Positions 1 to 8,245 of a stretch of DNA of 62,235 bases are shown here, in pieces. The first letter of the stretch is position 1; each line of letters begins with the position of its first letter. A program made the translations under genes and the position numbers. Below the pieces are notes generated by a model. That model did no database searches. It saw nothing but the letters and a program-made list of their open reading frames with translations, and had not been told where the DNA came from. This DNA comes from Bacillota bacterium. Its GTDB lineage: Bacteria; Bacillota; Clostridia; Oscillospirales; Ruminococcaceae. Location of the stretch: the NCBI GenBank assembly GCA_023415575.1, contig JAEZKF010000056.1, positions 1 to 62,235 on the forward strand, in the 5' to 3' direction.

Positions 1-1
1 T

Positions 2-664
2 GACACAGGCCCACCCGGCCCAACCGGTGACACAGGCCCGACCGGCCCGACAGGCGATACAGGCCCGACTGGCCCGACGGGCGATACAGGCCCAACCGGA
101 CCGACCGGAGATACCGGCCCGACCGGCCCAACGGGCGATACAGGCCCAACCGGCCTGACAGGCGACACCGGCCCAACCGGTCCGACGGGCGATACCGGCC
201 CAACCGGCCCGACGGGTGATACCGGCCCAACCGGCCCGACGGGAGATACAGGTCCTACAGGCCCAACCGGAGATACCGGTCCAACCGGCCCGACAGGCGA
301 TACCGGCCCAACTGGTCCGACGGGTGACACTGGCCCTACTGGTCCGACGGGAGATACCGGCCCAACCGGCCCGACGGGAGATACAGGCCCAACCGGCCCA
401 ACGGGCGACACCGGCCCGACCGGTCCGACAGGCGACACTGGCCCAACCGGTCCGACAGGTGACACAGGTCCAACCGGTCCGACAGGTGACACAGGCCCGA
501 CTGGTCCGACAGGCGACACCGGCCCAACCGGCCCGACGGGTGATACTGGCCCAACCGGCCCAACAGGCGACACAGGCCCAACTGGCCCAACCGGAGACAC
601 CGGCCCAACCGGCCCGCCAGGCGACACAGGCCCGACTGGCCCGACGGGTGACACTGGTCCAACC
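2..664 (+). repeat. 27-bp tandem repeat encoding GDTGPTGPT
   Basis: Roughly two dozen near-identical 27-bp units, each encoding a nine-residue collagen block, fill the start of the window. Units differ mainly at third codon positions (ggc/ggt, acc/aca, ccg/cca). Such arrays change copy number easily, so filament length probably varies between strains and assembly may collapse the array. Confidence 0.9.
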
Positions 665-1090
665 GCATTAGAGGCATTTGGCGGACTTTTCTCAACCACT
701 GCGCAAAATATCTCAATCGGAGTACTGGGCGGTACCCAGCAAATTGCATTGGCCCAGCCGATGTCGAGCAGCAATGTAACCCTTGGAACCAATACGATTA
801 CTCTTGTAGAAGGCGGAGTCTACGAGGTCAACTATATGGTTTATATTGGCACTGTTGCATTGGCGGCAGGCCTTTCCGCCGGCGTACGTGTCGGTGGTAC
901 CTTTGAGCCCTCGACACTTCAAACTCGTACTCTCTCTCTTGGTACGGATAACCTTTTCGAGGGTAGCACAATTATCAATCTGGCTGCAGGTAGCGAACTT
1001 GACCTTGCTGTTACAAGCTTAGTTTCAGTAACTGCGGCCTTAGGCGCAGGAGTTAACGCATACCTCACTGTTAAAAAGCTTAGCGACTAA
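2..1090 (+). CDS. Collagen-like spore/cell-surface protein, 5' end outside window
   Basis: Partial gene, open from the window edge to the stop at 1088-1090. The first ~220 residues are uninterrupted Gly-X-Y triplets, mostly GPT and GDT, as in BclA-type exosporium filaments of Firmicutes. A non-collagenous C-terminal domain of about 140 residues follows, beginning near 665 and rich in Gly, Ala, Thr and Val; it resembles the BclA C-terminal TNF-like trimerisation domain. The many threonines in the Y position are potential O-glycosylation sites, and two glycosyltransferase genes follow directly. A strong terminator closes the gene. The collagenous call is certain. Surface or exosporium location is inferred from family and from other sporulation genes in the window. 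Confidence 0.88.
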   Translation, partial: DTGPPGPTGDTGPTGPTGDTGPTGPTGDTGPTGPTGDTGPTGPTGDTGPTGLTGDTGPTGPTGDTGPTGPTGDTGPTGPTGDTGPTGPTGDTGPTGPTGDTGPTGPTGDTGPTGPTGDTGPTGPTGDTGPTGPTGDTGPTGPTGDTGPTGPTGDTGPTGPTGDTGPTGPTGDTGPTGPTGDTGPTGPTGDTGPTGPTGDTGPTGPPGDTGPTGPTGDTGPTALEAFGGLFSTTAQNISIGVLGGTQQIALAQPMSSSNVTLGTNTITLVEGGVYEVNYMVYIGTVALAAGLSAGVRVGGTFEPSTLQTRTLSLGTDNLFEGSTIINLAAGSELDLAVTSLVSVTAALGAGVNAYLTVKKLSD

Positions 1091-1112
1091 GCACATCTCA
1101 CCTAAACAGTTT

Positions 1113-1155
1113 CCCCGCCACTTCATGCTCTCGCATGAAGTGGCGGGGCTTTTTT
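1113..1155 (+). terminator. Rho-independent terminator after the collagen-like gene
   Basis: A 15-bp perfect GC-rich stem (CCCCGCCACTTCATG and its complement) with a 6-nt loop is followed by a run of T. Confidence 0.93.
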
Positions 1156-1273
1156 AATAAACGCTCTAGTATCATGCACCAGCCTAAAAACATATAGTGG
1201 TATGGTGAGGCAGTTAATAATCACGCTAAGGTGCCTTGCATCTACACTTTACGATAAAGGCAGGGCGATAACG

Positions 1274-2368
1274 ATGGGCAAGTATACCATCTGTGTATAT
1301 GCCATCTGCAAAAACGAAGAGCAGTTTGTAGACCGGTGGATGGATGCAGTGAGTGAGGCTGATATGGTGGTGGTAACCGATACCGGCTCCGAGGACAACA
1401 CGGTAGAAAAGCTCCGCGCGCGCGGGGCCATTGTGTACAGCGAAAAAATAGAGCCGTGGCGCTTTGATGTAGCGCGAAATATCAGCATGGACCACATCCC
1501 GGAAGATGTGGATATCTGCGTTTGCAATGACCTTGATGAGGTGTTTGAGAAGGGCTGGAGGCAAAAGCTTGAGGATGCGTGGAAGCCCGAATACACCCGC
1601 GCCCGATACCGGTTTAATTTCTCGCTAGACGAAAACGGAAATCCAATAAAACAGTTTACGATGGAAAAGATACACCGCCGGCATGGGTTTCGGTGGGTGC
1701 ATCCCGTGCATGAGGTGCTCGAGTACAGCGGAAGCGACCCGGATAAAAGCGTATGGGTTGACATGACGCTCAACCACTATCCGGATAACACCAAGTCGCG
1801 CGCCCAGTACCTGCCTCTGCTTGAGCTTTCCGCCCAGGAAAACCCGATGGATGACCGCACCGCCTTTTGGCTTGGCAGGGAGTATTTTTACCATGCTCGG
1901 TACGATGACGCCATCCGGCAGCTGCAAAGGCATTTGAAGCTCCCCACAGCAGGCTGGGCGGAGGAACGGTGTGCCTCCATGCGGTTTATCGCATCCGCAT
2001 ACGAAGCAAAAGGCGAGTTTATGCAGGCAAAGCGGTGGCTGTTTCGGGCTATTGCGGAATGCTCATGGGTTCGCGAGCCCTATTATGATTTGCTCAAACT
2101 CGCCTACCGCAAAAGAGAATGGACACTCGCAGCCGCGATGGCGGAAAAAACTCTTGCCATCACGCAGAAAACCGGCAGCTACCTCACCGACCCCGCGGCG
2201 TGGGGCGTTGGTGTTTATGATTTCGGCTCCATCGCCAGTTATTATGCAGGCCTGTACAAAAGGGCCTATGAATATGCGCAAACTGCGTGCAGCTTAAGCC
2301 CCAACGATGACCGACTGAAAAACAACCTTGCCTTAATCCGCAATAAGGCAGAAGAAAAGGGGGAGTAG
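1274..2368 (+). CDS. Family 2 glycosyltransferase with C-terminal TPR-like region
   Basis: Cytoplasmic GT-A glycosyltransferase of 364 residues. N-terminal Rossmann-like half: YAICKNE start of strand 1, TDTGS (35-39), and the acidic DLDE metal/nucleotide-sugar motif at 86-89. The C-terminal half (about 190-364) is helical with TPR-like repeats, the layout of SunS-type protein glycosyltransferases. The ATG at 1274 is chosen because the product then aligns from its first residue with the next gene; an upstream in-frame start at 1202 would add 24 unaligned residues. Lying directly after a threonine-rich collagen gene, it is a candidate for glycosylating that protein. The acceptor is inferred. 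Confidence 0.85.
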   Translation: MGKYTICVYAICKNEEQFVDRWMDAVSEADMVVVTDTGSEDNTVEKLRARGAIVYSEKIEPWRFDVARNISMDHIPEDVDICVCNDLDEVFEKGWRQKLEDAWKPEYTRARYRFNFSLDENGNPIKQFTMEKIHRRHGFRWVHPVHEVLEYSGSDPDKSVWVDMTLNHYPDNTKSRAQYLPLLELSAQENPMDDRTAFWLGREYFYHARYDDAIRQLQRHLKLPTAGWAEERCASMRFIASAYEAKGEFMQAKRWLFRAIAECSWVREPYYDLLKLAYRKREWTLAAAMAEKTLAITQKTGSYLTDPAAWGVGVYDFGSIASYYAGLYKRAYEYAQTACSLSPNDDRLKNNLALIRNKAEEKGE

Positions 2369-2371
2369 GGC

Positions 2372-3481
2372 GTGCATAAGTATAAGGTGTGTGTTTATGC
2401 CATCTGCAAAAACGAATCACAGTTTGTAGACCGATGGATGGACTCGATGAGTGAGGCGGATCTTGTGGTAGTAACCGATACTGGCTCAACCGACGATACA
2501 GTAGAAAAACTGAAAAATCGCGGGGCGGTGGTCTATACCGAGATAGTCAGTCCGTGGCGGTTTGACAAAGCGCGCAACCTCTCACTTTCGCACGTCCCCG
2601 ATGATGTGGACATCTGCGTGTGCACAGACCTTGACGAGGTACTCCTGCCCGGATGGCGCGATAAACTGGAAGCGCAGTGGAAGGATACCGCCACCATGGG
2701 AAAATATCTTTACAACTGGAGCCTGAAACCGGACGGCACACCCGATGTGCAGTTTACCTACTTTAAGGTGCACACAAAGAAGGATTACGTCTGGGCCTAT
2801 CCCGTGCACGAGTGTCTGAAGTATATCGGAAATGACAGGCCCGTCGAGGTGTTTATCGAGGGCATGGTACTCAACCATTATCCCGACCCTGCAAAATCGC
2901 GCTCAAACTACCTGCCGCTCCTTGAGATGGGTGTACAGGAATCCCCTTTGGATGACCGCATGAACTACTACCTTGGCAGGGAGTATTTCTTTGCGAGCCG
3001 ATGGCAGGATTGTATTGATATTCAAAAGCGATACCTCACCCTGCCCACCGCCACATGGGAGGAGGAACGGTGTGCCGCTATGCGGTTGATTGCGCGCTGT
3101 TATAACTATCTTGAAAACCGAGAGCAATCCCGCATCTGGTTTTTCCGTGCAATCGGCGAATGCCCATATATGCGCGACCCGTATGTTGAGTTTGCACACG
3201 CCGCGTATAGCTGGAAGGAGTGGCTGCTGTGCCTGAGTATGGCAGAGCAGGCCCTTGCGATTACACAAAAATCAAGGACCTATGTCAACACAGGCCGGGC
3301 ATGGGATCACACCCCCTATGATCTTGCATCCATTGCATCCTGGAATCTCGGATTATACGAGAAGGCGGCTGAATACGCAAGGCAGGCGATTAAAATTACC
3401 CCGAACGATGCACGTCTGCAAGGCAATCTGCGCTTGATGGAAAGCAAGCTGAGTAAACAATCCGGTAAGCAATCGGGATAG
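2372..3481 (+). CDS. Family 2 glycosyltransferase, paralogue of preceding gene
   Basis: 369 residues with a GTG start at 2372, preceded by a GGGGGAG ribosome-binding site inside the end of the previous gene; only 3 nt separate the two, so they are co-transcribed and probably translationally coupled. Same architecture: YAICKNE, TDTGS, DLDE, then a TPR-like helical C-terminus. It aligns with its neighbour along the whole length, so the pair is a tandem duplication that has since diverged. Two enzymes would allow two successive sugars or two acceptor sites on the collagen-like protein; this is inference. Confidence 0.85.
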   Translation: MHKYKVCVYAICKNESQFVDRWMDSMSEADLVVVTDTGSTDDTVEKLKNRGAVVYTEIVSPWRFDKARNLSLSHVPDDVDICVCTDLDEVLLPGWRDKLEAQWKDTATMGKYLYNWSLKPDGTPDVQFTYFKVHTKKDYVWAYPVHECLKYIGNDRPVEVFIEGMVLNHYPDPAKSRSNYLPLLEMGVQESPLDDRMNYYLGREYFFASRWQDCIDIQKRYLTLPTATWEEERCAAMRLIARCYNYLENREQSRIWFFRAIGECPYMRDPYVEFAHAAYSWKEWLLCLSMAEQALAITQKSRTYVNTGRAWDHTPYDLASIASWNLGLYEKAAEYARQAIKITPNDARLQGNLRLMESKLSKQSGKQSG

Positions 3482-3495
3482 GGCATAGATAAAAC

Positions 3496-3531
3496 AAGAA
3501 CGCAGCCGTTTAATATGACGGCTGCGTTCTT
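3496..3531 (+). terminator. Hairpin terminator after glycosyltransferase pair
   Basis: A 14-bp perfect stem (AAGAACGCAGCCGT and complement) with an 8-nt loop follows the stop by 14 nt. The T-run is short. Confidence 0.7.
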
Positions 3532-3600
3532 AAGTGAGGAGGATGAATCCTCTGCGGCTAGAAATGTATTATTTAAAAGAAATCAACAGGGTTATATGAT

Positions 3601-4164
3601 TTAAGCGGCTCCAAACAAGTGGACAAGCGAGGGAGTATGCTCATATCGCCTGCAAAGTACCTCGCGGCACCGATCATAACGGCTAAACAACAAGGCGGCT
3701 GCCCTTAGGTTGGAATACACCTTCCAATAACCGCTCAGCTTGCAGTTTTTGCCCTTGTTACTGACGAAAGCCAAAACATCGCTTACGGGGTAGCCGAGCA
3801 AAACACCGACCTCATGCGGAAACGCTGCAGAGCTAGCAAGCCGGGTTTTCAGGTGATTAATCACCGCTTTTGTGCCGAGAGATACAGGATAGCCCTCGTT
3901 TTCAAGGTATTGCTTAACCTTAGGGTCGCTTAAGTGGGCTGCGAGCTTGCTTTCGCGGTAAACGAGAAGCAAAACACGGTTTTTGCATCCGCATACTGGA
4001 GCAAAGAATATGCCCTTCGGGTTGAGCTTGCTGTTGAGCTCGCGCAGGTCTTTGTCAAATGCGGGGTAATCTGCCGCGGCGCAGGATACAAGGCTTGACG
4101 GTTTTATGCCCGCAAGAGCAGGTGCGCAATGAAAGATAAGGCATTCGTCAAGGTGGCGCTGCAT
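3601..4164 (-). CDS. DUF3793 family protein
   Basis: 187-residue soluble protein that I recognise as DUF3793: the N-terminal FHCAPALAGIKPSSL stretch is the family hallmark, followed by a conserved central region with CGCKN and YR. The biochemical function of the family is unknown; members are often found near flavodoxin or iron-uptake genes in Clostridia. The start has a good AGGAGGT site 6 nt upstream. A consensus-like promoter and a perfect 20-bp palindrome lie upstream, so expression is probably repressed by a metal-responsive regulator. It is monocistronic here. Confidence 0.8.
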   Translation of the reverse strand: MQRHLDECLIFHCAPALAGIKPSSLVSCAAADYPAFDKDLRELNSKLNPKGIFFAPVCGCKNRVLLLVYRESKLAAHLSDPKVKQYLENEGYPVSLGTKAVINHLKTRLASSAAFPHEVGVLLGYPVSDVLAFVSNKGKNCKLSGYWKVYSNLRAAALLFSRYDRCREVLCRRYEHTPSLVHLFGAA

Positions 4165-4188
4165 AAGTACCTCCTGCGGTGAACCGCT

Positions 4189-4208
4189 AAGTTAGCATAT
4201 GCTAACTT
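4189..4208 (-). promoter_or_regulatory. 20-bp perfect palindrome, DtxR/MntR-like operator
   Basis: AAGTTAGCATATGCTAACTT is its own reverse complement. The TTAGC...GCTAA arms resemble DtxR/IdeR/MntR-family metal boxes. It sits just downstream of the -10, across the expected transcription start of the DUF3793 gene, where a bound repressor would block transcription. Regulator identity is inferred. Confidence 0.7.
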
Positions 4209-4215
4209 GAAATAT

Positions 4216-4244
4216 AGTTTATACTATCGGTGGTTGTTTGTCAA
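4216..4244 (-). promoter_or_regulatory. Sigma-A type promoter of DUF3793 gene
   Basis: On the minus strand: -35 TTGACA (4239-4244), 17-bp spacer, -10 TAAACT (4216-4221). TATAAA, offset by two bases, is an alternative -10. Confidence 0.65.
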
Positions 4245-4297
4245 TAGGTTTTCATAGGTATATTTTACGAAATTCCTCTAAACTATACCTGCCAAAG

Positions 4298-4332
4298 TAA
4301 AAAGGCGCAACGTAATCGTGACGCTGCGCCTT
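4298..4332 (-). terminator. Terminator of the DUF1538/P-II operon
   Basis: Minus-strand stem AAGGCGCA...TGCGCCTT with further pairing in the loop, followed by TTTT; 36 nt after the stop of the P-II-like gene. Confidence 0.75.
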
Positions 4333-4367
4333 CAGTATCGTAATAAAGTGAAATAGAAATGATATTG

Positions 4368-5039
4368 CTACTTATCAAACAGGCCGTAAGCATTGCTTAC
4401 ATCCTGAACAAACACTATGCCATTGCCAGCCTTACTTATCTCAAGCGCATCTACAACCGAATCGACGATGGCTTGGGTAGACTCGCGGTCTGTAATAATG
4501 AGGGCAATCTCCTTTTCGGGCTCAATCTCCATCGCAAACAGCGTGCTAGTTTCGTTAACGCCGGCACCTCTTGCGTGAATGATGGTACCGCCGCGTGCAC
4601 CGGCCTTTGATGCCACTTCTATGGCATCCTCAGCACGGCCTCGATCCACGATGATGTAAACAGCTTGATACATGGTTTGCTTCTCCTCCTTGCTTGGGGC
4701 AAAGGCCTCAACATATCCGTCCTGTCCGTCGCATTTGGCAACAGTCGGAATACTGAAAGTTATACCGTGGTTTGGCTTTTCAAAATGGTATTGCTCACTA
4801 AGGTGTTTCATAACATCAAAGGCCATACTGCGTTCTAGGAGCATGCTGATGATTTCCTTGCGAATATCACACAGGTCAAGCAGCTTAAGCAAAGGGTTGG
4901 ATGCAGTACCTTTACCCATTAACACGGTTGCGTCTTGTACGCCCAGCTTTTTTGCGGTAGCAATCATCTTATCTGCTGCCCCGTAATTTGCAATTACATA
5001 TACTTGCTCAAACTGGTGTGTGTTGGGACTTTGCATCAT
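4368..5039 (-). CDS. P-II-like regulatory protein, partner of DUF1538
   Basis: 223-residue soluble protein made of two P-II-like halves. The second half carries the clear motif RGGTIIHARGAG (about 146-157) and a conserved EPEKEI strand, features of P-II proteins found beside DUF1538 membrane proteins. By analogy with GlnK-AmtB, it probably binds a nucleotide or small ligand and gates its membrane partner. The start at 5039 lies inside the end of the DUF1538 gene (32-nt overlap) with GGGAGGT 7 nt upstream, so translation is coupled. The classical uridylylation loop is not evident. Ligand unknown. Confidence 0.75.
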   Translation of the reverse strand: MMQSPNTHQFEQVYVIANYGAADKMIATAKKLGVQDATVLMGKGTASNPLLKLLDLCDIRKEIISMLLERSMAFDVMKHLSEQYHFEKPNHGITFSIPTVAKCDGQDGYVEAFAPSKEEKQTMYQAVYIIVDRGRAEDAIEVASKAGARGGTIIHARGAGVNETSTLFAMEIEPEKEIALIITDRESTQAIVDSVVDALEISKAGNGIVFVQDVSNAYGLFDK

Positions 5040-6522
5040 CTGTTTTACCTCCCAATTTCTTGGATTTGAGTTTGTAAATCAGACCGAGTATCTGTAGGGC
5101 AATCAGTGGGGTGAGTGCCACCATCGCAATGATGCCAAATCCGTCCAGCAGAACATCGGCGGTATCAACTGCTTGGGCTGTGCCCTGTGCAAATGCAAGG
5201 ATAAAGGTGGCGGTCATCGGGCCAGATGCGACACCGCCCGAGTCAAAAGCAATTCCGACAAAAAGCTTAGGTGTAACGTAAGTCAATGCTATGGCAATAA
5301 TATAACCGGGAAGCAGATAATGCCACAGCATAATGCTAGGAACAATAATCTTTAAAATCGCAAGGGCAACCGCAACGCCCACACCGATAGAAAGAGAAAG
5401 AAGTACGGCTTTTCTTTTTACGGTACCGCTTGATACATCCTCAATCTGTTGTGTCAAAACGTGAACGGCAGGCTCTGCTAAGATGGTTACCAAACCAAGA
5501 ATAAAGGCTACCAGTAGTATGATGAATTTATTATCCATCGAGGCAATCTGATAACCGGTTATCCGCCCTACCTCCATAAATCCCGCATTGACACCGCAAA
5601 GGAACATCACAAGGCCAATAAACGCATACACAAAGCCTTTGAGGATCTTATTAAATGATTTGCGTGACATTTTAAAAGATGCAAACTGCAATATGATGAA
5701 GATAACAAGCAGGGGAGATAGCGCCAGCGCCACTTCGCCCATTAGGGTGGGGAGGATACTTATAAAAGGGGTAAATAAAGCGGTGGATTCAATGGTTGTG
5801 GTATCTAGCGTGCCGGTGATCTCCCGCTGACTCGTGATAAGGCTCATAACCAAAACAGCAATAATAGCACCGGCAGAAGCAATTGCAAGCAGACCGAAGC
5901 TGTCCTTTTCGGAGGCCTTACTATCCTTCTTCATCGCCGAAACACCCAGCGCAAGTGCTAAGATAAAAGGAACGGTCAAAGCACCCGTTGTTGCGCCCGA
6001 GGAATCAAAGGAGATAGCGAGAAACTCAGGGGAAGCAAAGATGGATAAGGCAAAAATAATCAGATATAACCCCGTTAGTATCTTGTACAACGGTATGTTA
6101 TATAGTATACGAATAAAGCCAAGCGCAAGCAATACCCCAATACCGATTGATACAACAACCAATATGCTAATTTTTGATATGACCCCGGAGGTAATCATAT
6201 CAACCTGCTCCGCAAGAATAATTAAATCAGGTTCCGCAATGGAAACCAAAAAACCAAGCAGAACTGTACCTGTGATAATAATCCATATTTTACGCGACTT
6301 TACGAGCTCTTTACCAAGCAGGTTGCCCATGGGGGTAATACCAATATCAACGCCCGCTAAGAATATGGATAAGCCGATAATGATAAGTACTGAGCCGATA
6401 ATAAAGCGGATGAGCAGGTGGTTTTCGAGCGGTGAGATGGTAAAGTTTAGAATGAGTACAATTACGGTGATTGGCACAACAGAGAAAACGACTTCTTTGA
6501 ATTTTTCCATTAGTAAGTTCAA
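5008..6522 (-). CDS. DUF1538 family integral membrane protein
   Basis: 504-residue, very hydrophobic protein with about twelve membrane segments in two homologous halves (about 1-245 and 260-490). Each half holds a GITPMGN/GFMEVG-type turn, an AEPD/AEPAV motif and a conserved AFDSGGVASGPMT or SFDSSGATTGALT stretch. This internal duplication is typical of DUF1538, presumed transporters or channels of unknown substrate. The preferred start is TTG at 6522, with AAAGGGG about 10 nt upstream; an ATG at 6510 is in frame but lies too far from the site. It forms an operon with the overlapping P-II-like gene. Confidence 0.82.
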   Translation of the reverse strand: MNLLMEKFKEVVFSVVPITVIVLILNFTISPLENHLLIRFIIGSVLIIIGLSIFLAGVDIGITPMGNLLGKELVKSRKIWIIITGTVLLGFLVSIAEPDLIILAEQVDMITSGVISKISILVVVSIGIGVLLALGFIRILYNIPLYKILTGLYLIIFALSIFASPEFLAISFDSSGATTGALTVPFILALALGVSAMKKDSKASEKDSFGLLAIASAGAIIAVLVMSLITSQREITGTLDTTTIESTALFTPFISILPTLMGEVALALSPLLVIFIILQFASFKMSRKSFNKILKGFVYAFIGLVMFLCGVNAGFMEVGRITGYQIASMDNKFIILLVAFILGLVTILAEPAVHVLTQQIEDVSSGTVKRKAVLLSLSIGVGVAVALAILKIIVPSIMLWHYLLPGYIIAIALTYVTPKLFVGIAFDSGGVASGPMTATFILAFAQGTAQAVDTADVLLDGFGIIAMVALTPLIALQILGLIYKLKSKKLGGKTDDAKSQHTPV

Positions 6523-6789
6523 ATATTACACACACCCCTTCGAAAGGGCAAACGATGCCCTACTATTTCATAGTAAGTATATGAAAAAAGTATAACATGG
6601 ATATGGATATTAGACAAGCCCAGCAACAGGAAAAGCACCATTGTTGGTACGGAAAAAACAATGGCATACCATATAAAGTATTTTGGGTCATATCATCATA
6701 ACTGGAAGTGAGTAAAAAAGACTGTAGATGAATAAATCAAAACCCTTACAATGAATGATATGCATTCCCTCGGAATATATAGATAAAAT

Positions 6790-6822
6790 AAGGGGCATTT
6801 TGCCTTAAGCAAAACACCCCTT
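6790..6822 (-). terminator. Terminator of abrB
   Basis: Minus-strand stem AAGGGGTGTTTTGC / GCAAAATGCCCCTT, complete when two G-U pairs are allowed, followed by ATTTTAT. 28 nt after the abrB stop. Confidence 0.85.
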
Positions 6823-6849
6823 ATCCGATGAACCATATTACTAGCTTGC

Positions 6850-7101
6850 TTATTTGTTGCTGAGGTTAGCAAGCTCCTTTAAGCAGGCTGTGCAAATGTT
6901 CTTGCCGCCGTAAACGGTGACGTTGCTCGCATCTCCGCAGAAGATGCAGGACGGTTCATACTTCTTGAGGATAACCTGATTGCCCTCGACGTAAATTTCA
7001 AGAGAATCCTTTTCGTTGATGTTCAGGGTACGGCGAAGTTCAATGGGAAGAACAATGCGACCCAGCTCGTCAACTTTTCTTACAATACCTGTTGATTTCA
7101 A
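6850..7101 (-). CDS. abrB: AbrB/SpoVT-type transition-state regulator
   Basis: 83-residue DNA-binding protein. The N-terminal swapped-hairpin barrel shows GIVRKVDELGRIVLPIELR, the AbrB signature. The C-terminal part has CIFCG and CTAC, a Cys pair arrangement common in clostridial AbrB. The start is TTG at 7101 with GGAGG a few bases upstream; a longer in-frame ATG at 7161 would add 20 residues absent from the family. AbrB dimers or tetramers repress sporulation and stationary-phase genes during growth. Single-gene unit with its own terminator. Confidence 0.9.
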   Translation of the reverse strand: MKSTGIVRKVDELGRIVLPIELRRTLNINEKDSLEIYVEGNQVILKKYEPSCIFCGDASNVTVYGGKNICTACLKELANLSNK

Positions 7102-7201
7102 TGTTTGTACCTCCAAATTTCTCGTTTTGCTGCATTTTTGTTGTAAGATTGCTATCAACATTTATAATATACTACAAAACGAGTTAAATGTCAAATACTA
7201 G

Positions 7202-7585
7202 AAGGTAGAAAATTAAAAAATTTTGTGAAACATCTGTTAATAATATCAAATTATGCGGCAAGGCAAAAGAGCAGAAAAAGCCGGCAAAACGCATAGATAA
7301 AACGTTTTATTATATATTTAAGTCAGCAAAACTGAAAATAGGGTTCTGTCTTTAGCGGTATTTACCAATTATAAATAATTGCTTTAAAGCGTTAAAATAT
7401 CTCTTTTCCAAAACGGGAAATGTAATGAAAATTGGAATATTATTGTATCAATAACTAACTTTAAACATAAAAATCAATATATTGGAATAATTTTGAAAAG
7501 CAAACGTTACAAAAATTACCAGAATCTAAAAACGCATACATCAGATTAGGCTGGTATTTGAATAAGCATAAGGGGTTTGTATGAT
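7202..7585. other. AT-rich intergenic region between abrB and spmA
   Basis: No coding potential. It must carry the divergent promoters of abrB and spmAB. The only structured element I see is a 14-bp perfect palindrome, ATAAAACGTTTTAT, at 7297-7310, which has the central CG of LacI-family or cre operators but lacks the flanking TG/CA. No convincing sporulation-sigma promoter could be picked out by eye. Confidence 0.4.
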
Positions 7586-8245
7586 ATGATGACATGGGTC
7601 ATTACCGCAATGCTGCTTATCAGTATCCTAATCGGGATACTCAACGGGCGGATGGAAAACGTCTCGACCGCAACCATCCGCGGAGGTATCGATGCAGTTG
7701 AGCTTTCCATTACCCTTCTCGGCGGTATGTGCCTGTGGAGCGGGGTGATGCGGGTAGCCGAAAAGGCAGGGTTGACCCAGACCTTCTGCAAACTGCTAAG
7801 CCCCATAACCAAGCGTCTGTTTCGTGGGGTGAACCCGCAGGGCAAGGCGATGCAGGCAATCTCAATGAACATTACCGCAAATCTCCTGGGGCTCGGGAAC
7901 GCCGCAACACCGCTTGGAATCCTTGCGATGAAGGAGCTGAAAGAGGAGCTCAAGGCAGAAGGGGTCCCCACACACCAGATGATCCTGTTTGTAGTGCTCA
8001 ACACCGCCTCGATTACCATTATACCAACCACTGTTGCAACACTTAGGGTGGAGCATGGTGCGCAAAACCCCATGGATATCCTGCCCTGTGTATGGCTTGC
8101 ATCACTTGCGGCCCTTGTGTGTGCGCTCGGGGTTACAGCCTTGGTTGGGCGCCTAACGGGAGAAAAACGCATCCCTCGTCCCCGGGCCTTGCCAAAGCAC
8201 AGCCTTAAAAGCACGAAAGATGGAAAGGTGCGGTCTGTGTCATGA
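7586..8245 (+). CDS. spmA: Spore maturation protein A
   Basis: 219-residue membrane protein with about five hydrophobic segments and the nucleoside-recognition (Gate) domain, including the GNAATPLG motif. SpmA and SpmB act together in spore-core dehydration and heat resistance in Bacillus. ATG at 7586 is favoured: AAGGGG lies 10 nt upstream, whereas the in-frame TTG at 7577 is only 1 nt from that site. The C-terminus is a basic cytoplasmic tail. It overlaps spmB by 4 nt (ATGA). Confidence 0.92.
   Translation: MMTWVITAMLLISILIGILNGRMENVSTATIRGGIDAVELSITLLGGMCLWSGVMRVAEKAGLTQTFCKLLSPITKRLFRGVNPQGKAMQAISMNITANLLGLGNAATPLGILAMKELKEELKAEGVPTHQMILFVVLNTASITIIPTTVATLRVEHGAQNPMDILPCVWLASLAALVCALGVTALVGRLTGEKRIPRPRALPKHSLKSTKDGKVRSVS

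Noticed and set aside
2..664. Possible CRISPR array because of regular repeats
   Set aside because: Units are contiguous and coding, with no unique spacers and no cas genes.
216..749. Long open frames in other phases and on the minus strand over the collagen array
   Set aside because: They are by-products of the 27-bp repeat (periodic Pro/Ala/Gln/Arg or Leu/Gly/Arg translations). The GXY frame is the real one, continuing into a globular domain with stop and terminator.
5834..6595. 253-codon plus-strand frame opposite DUF1538
   Set aside because: Antisense to a recognised membrane-protein family; no ribosome-binding site and no family resemblance.
7297..7310. Palindrome ATAAAACGTTTTAT as a cre or LacI operator for spmAB
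   Set aside because: Lacks the conserved outer TG/CA, lies about 275 bp from spmA in very AT-rich DNA, and could occur by chance.
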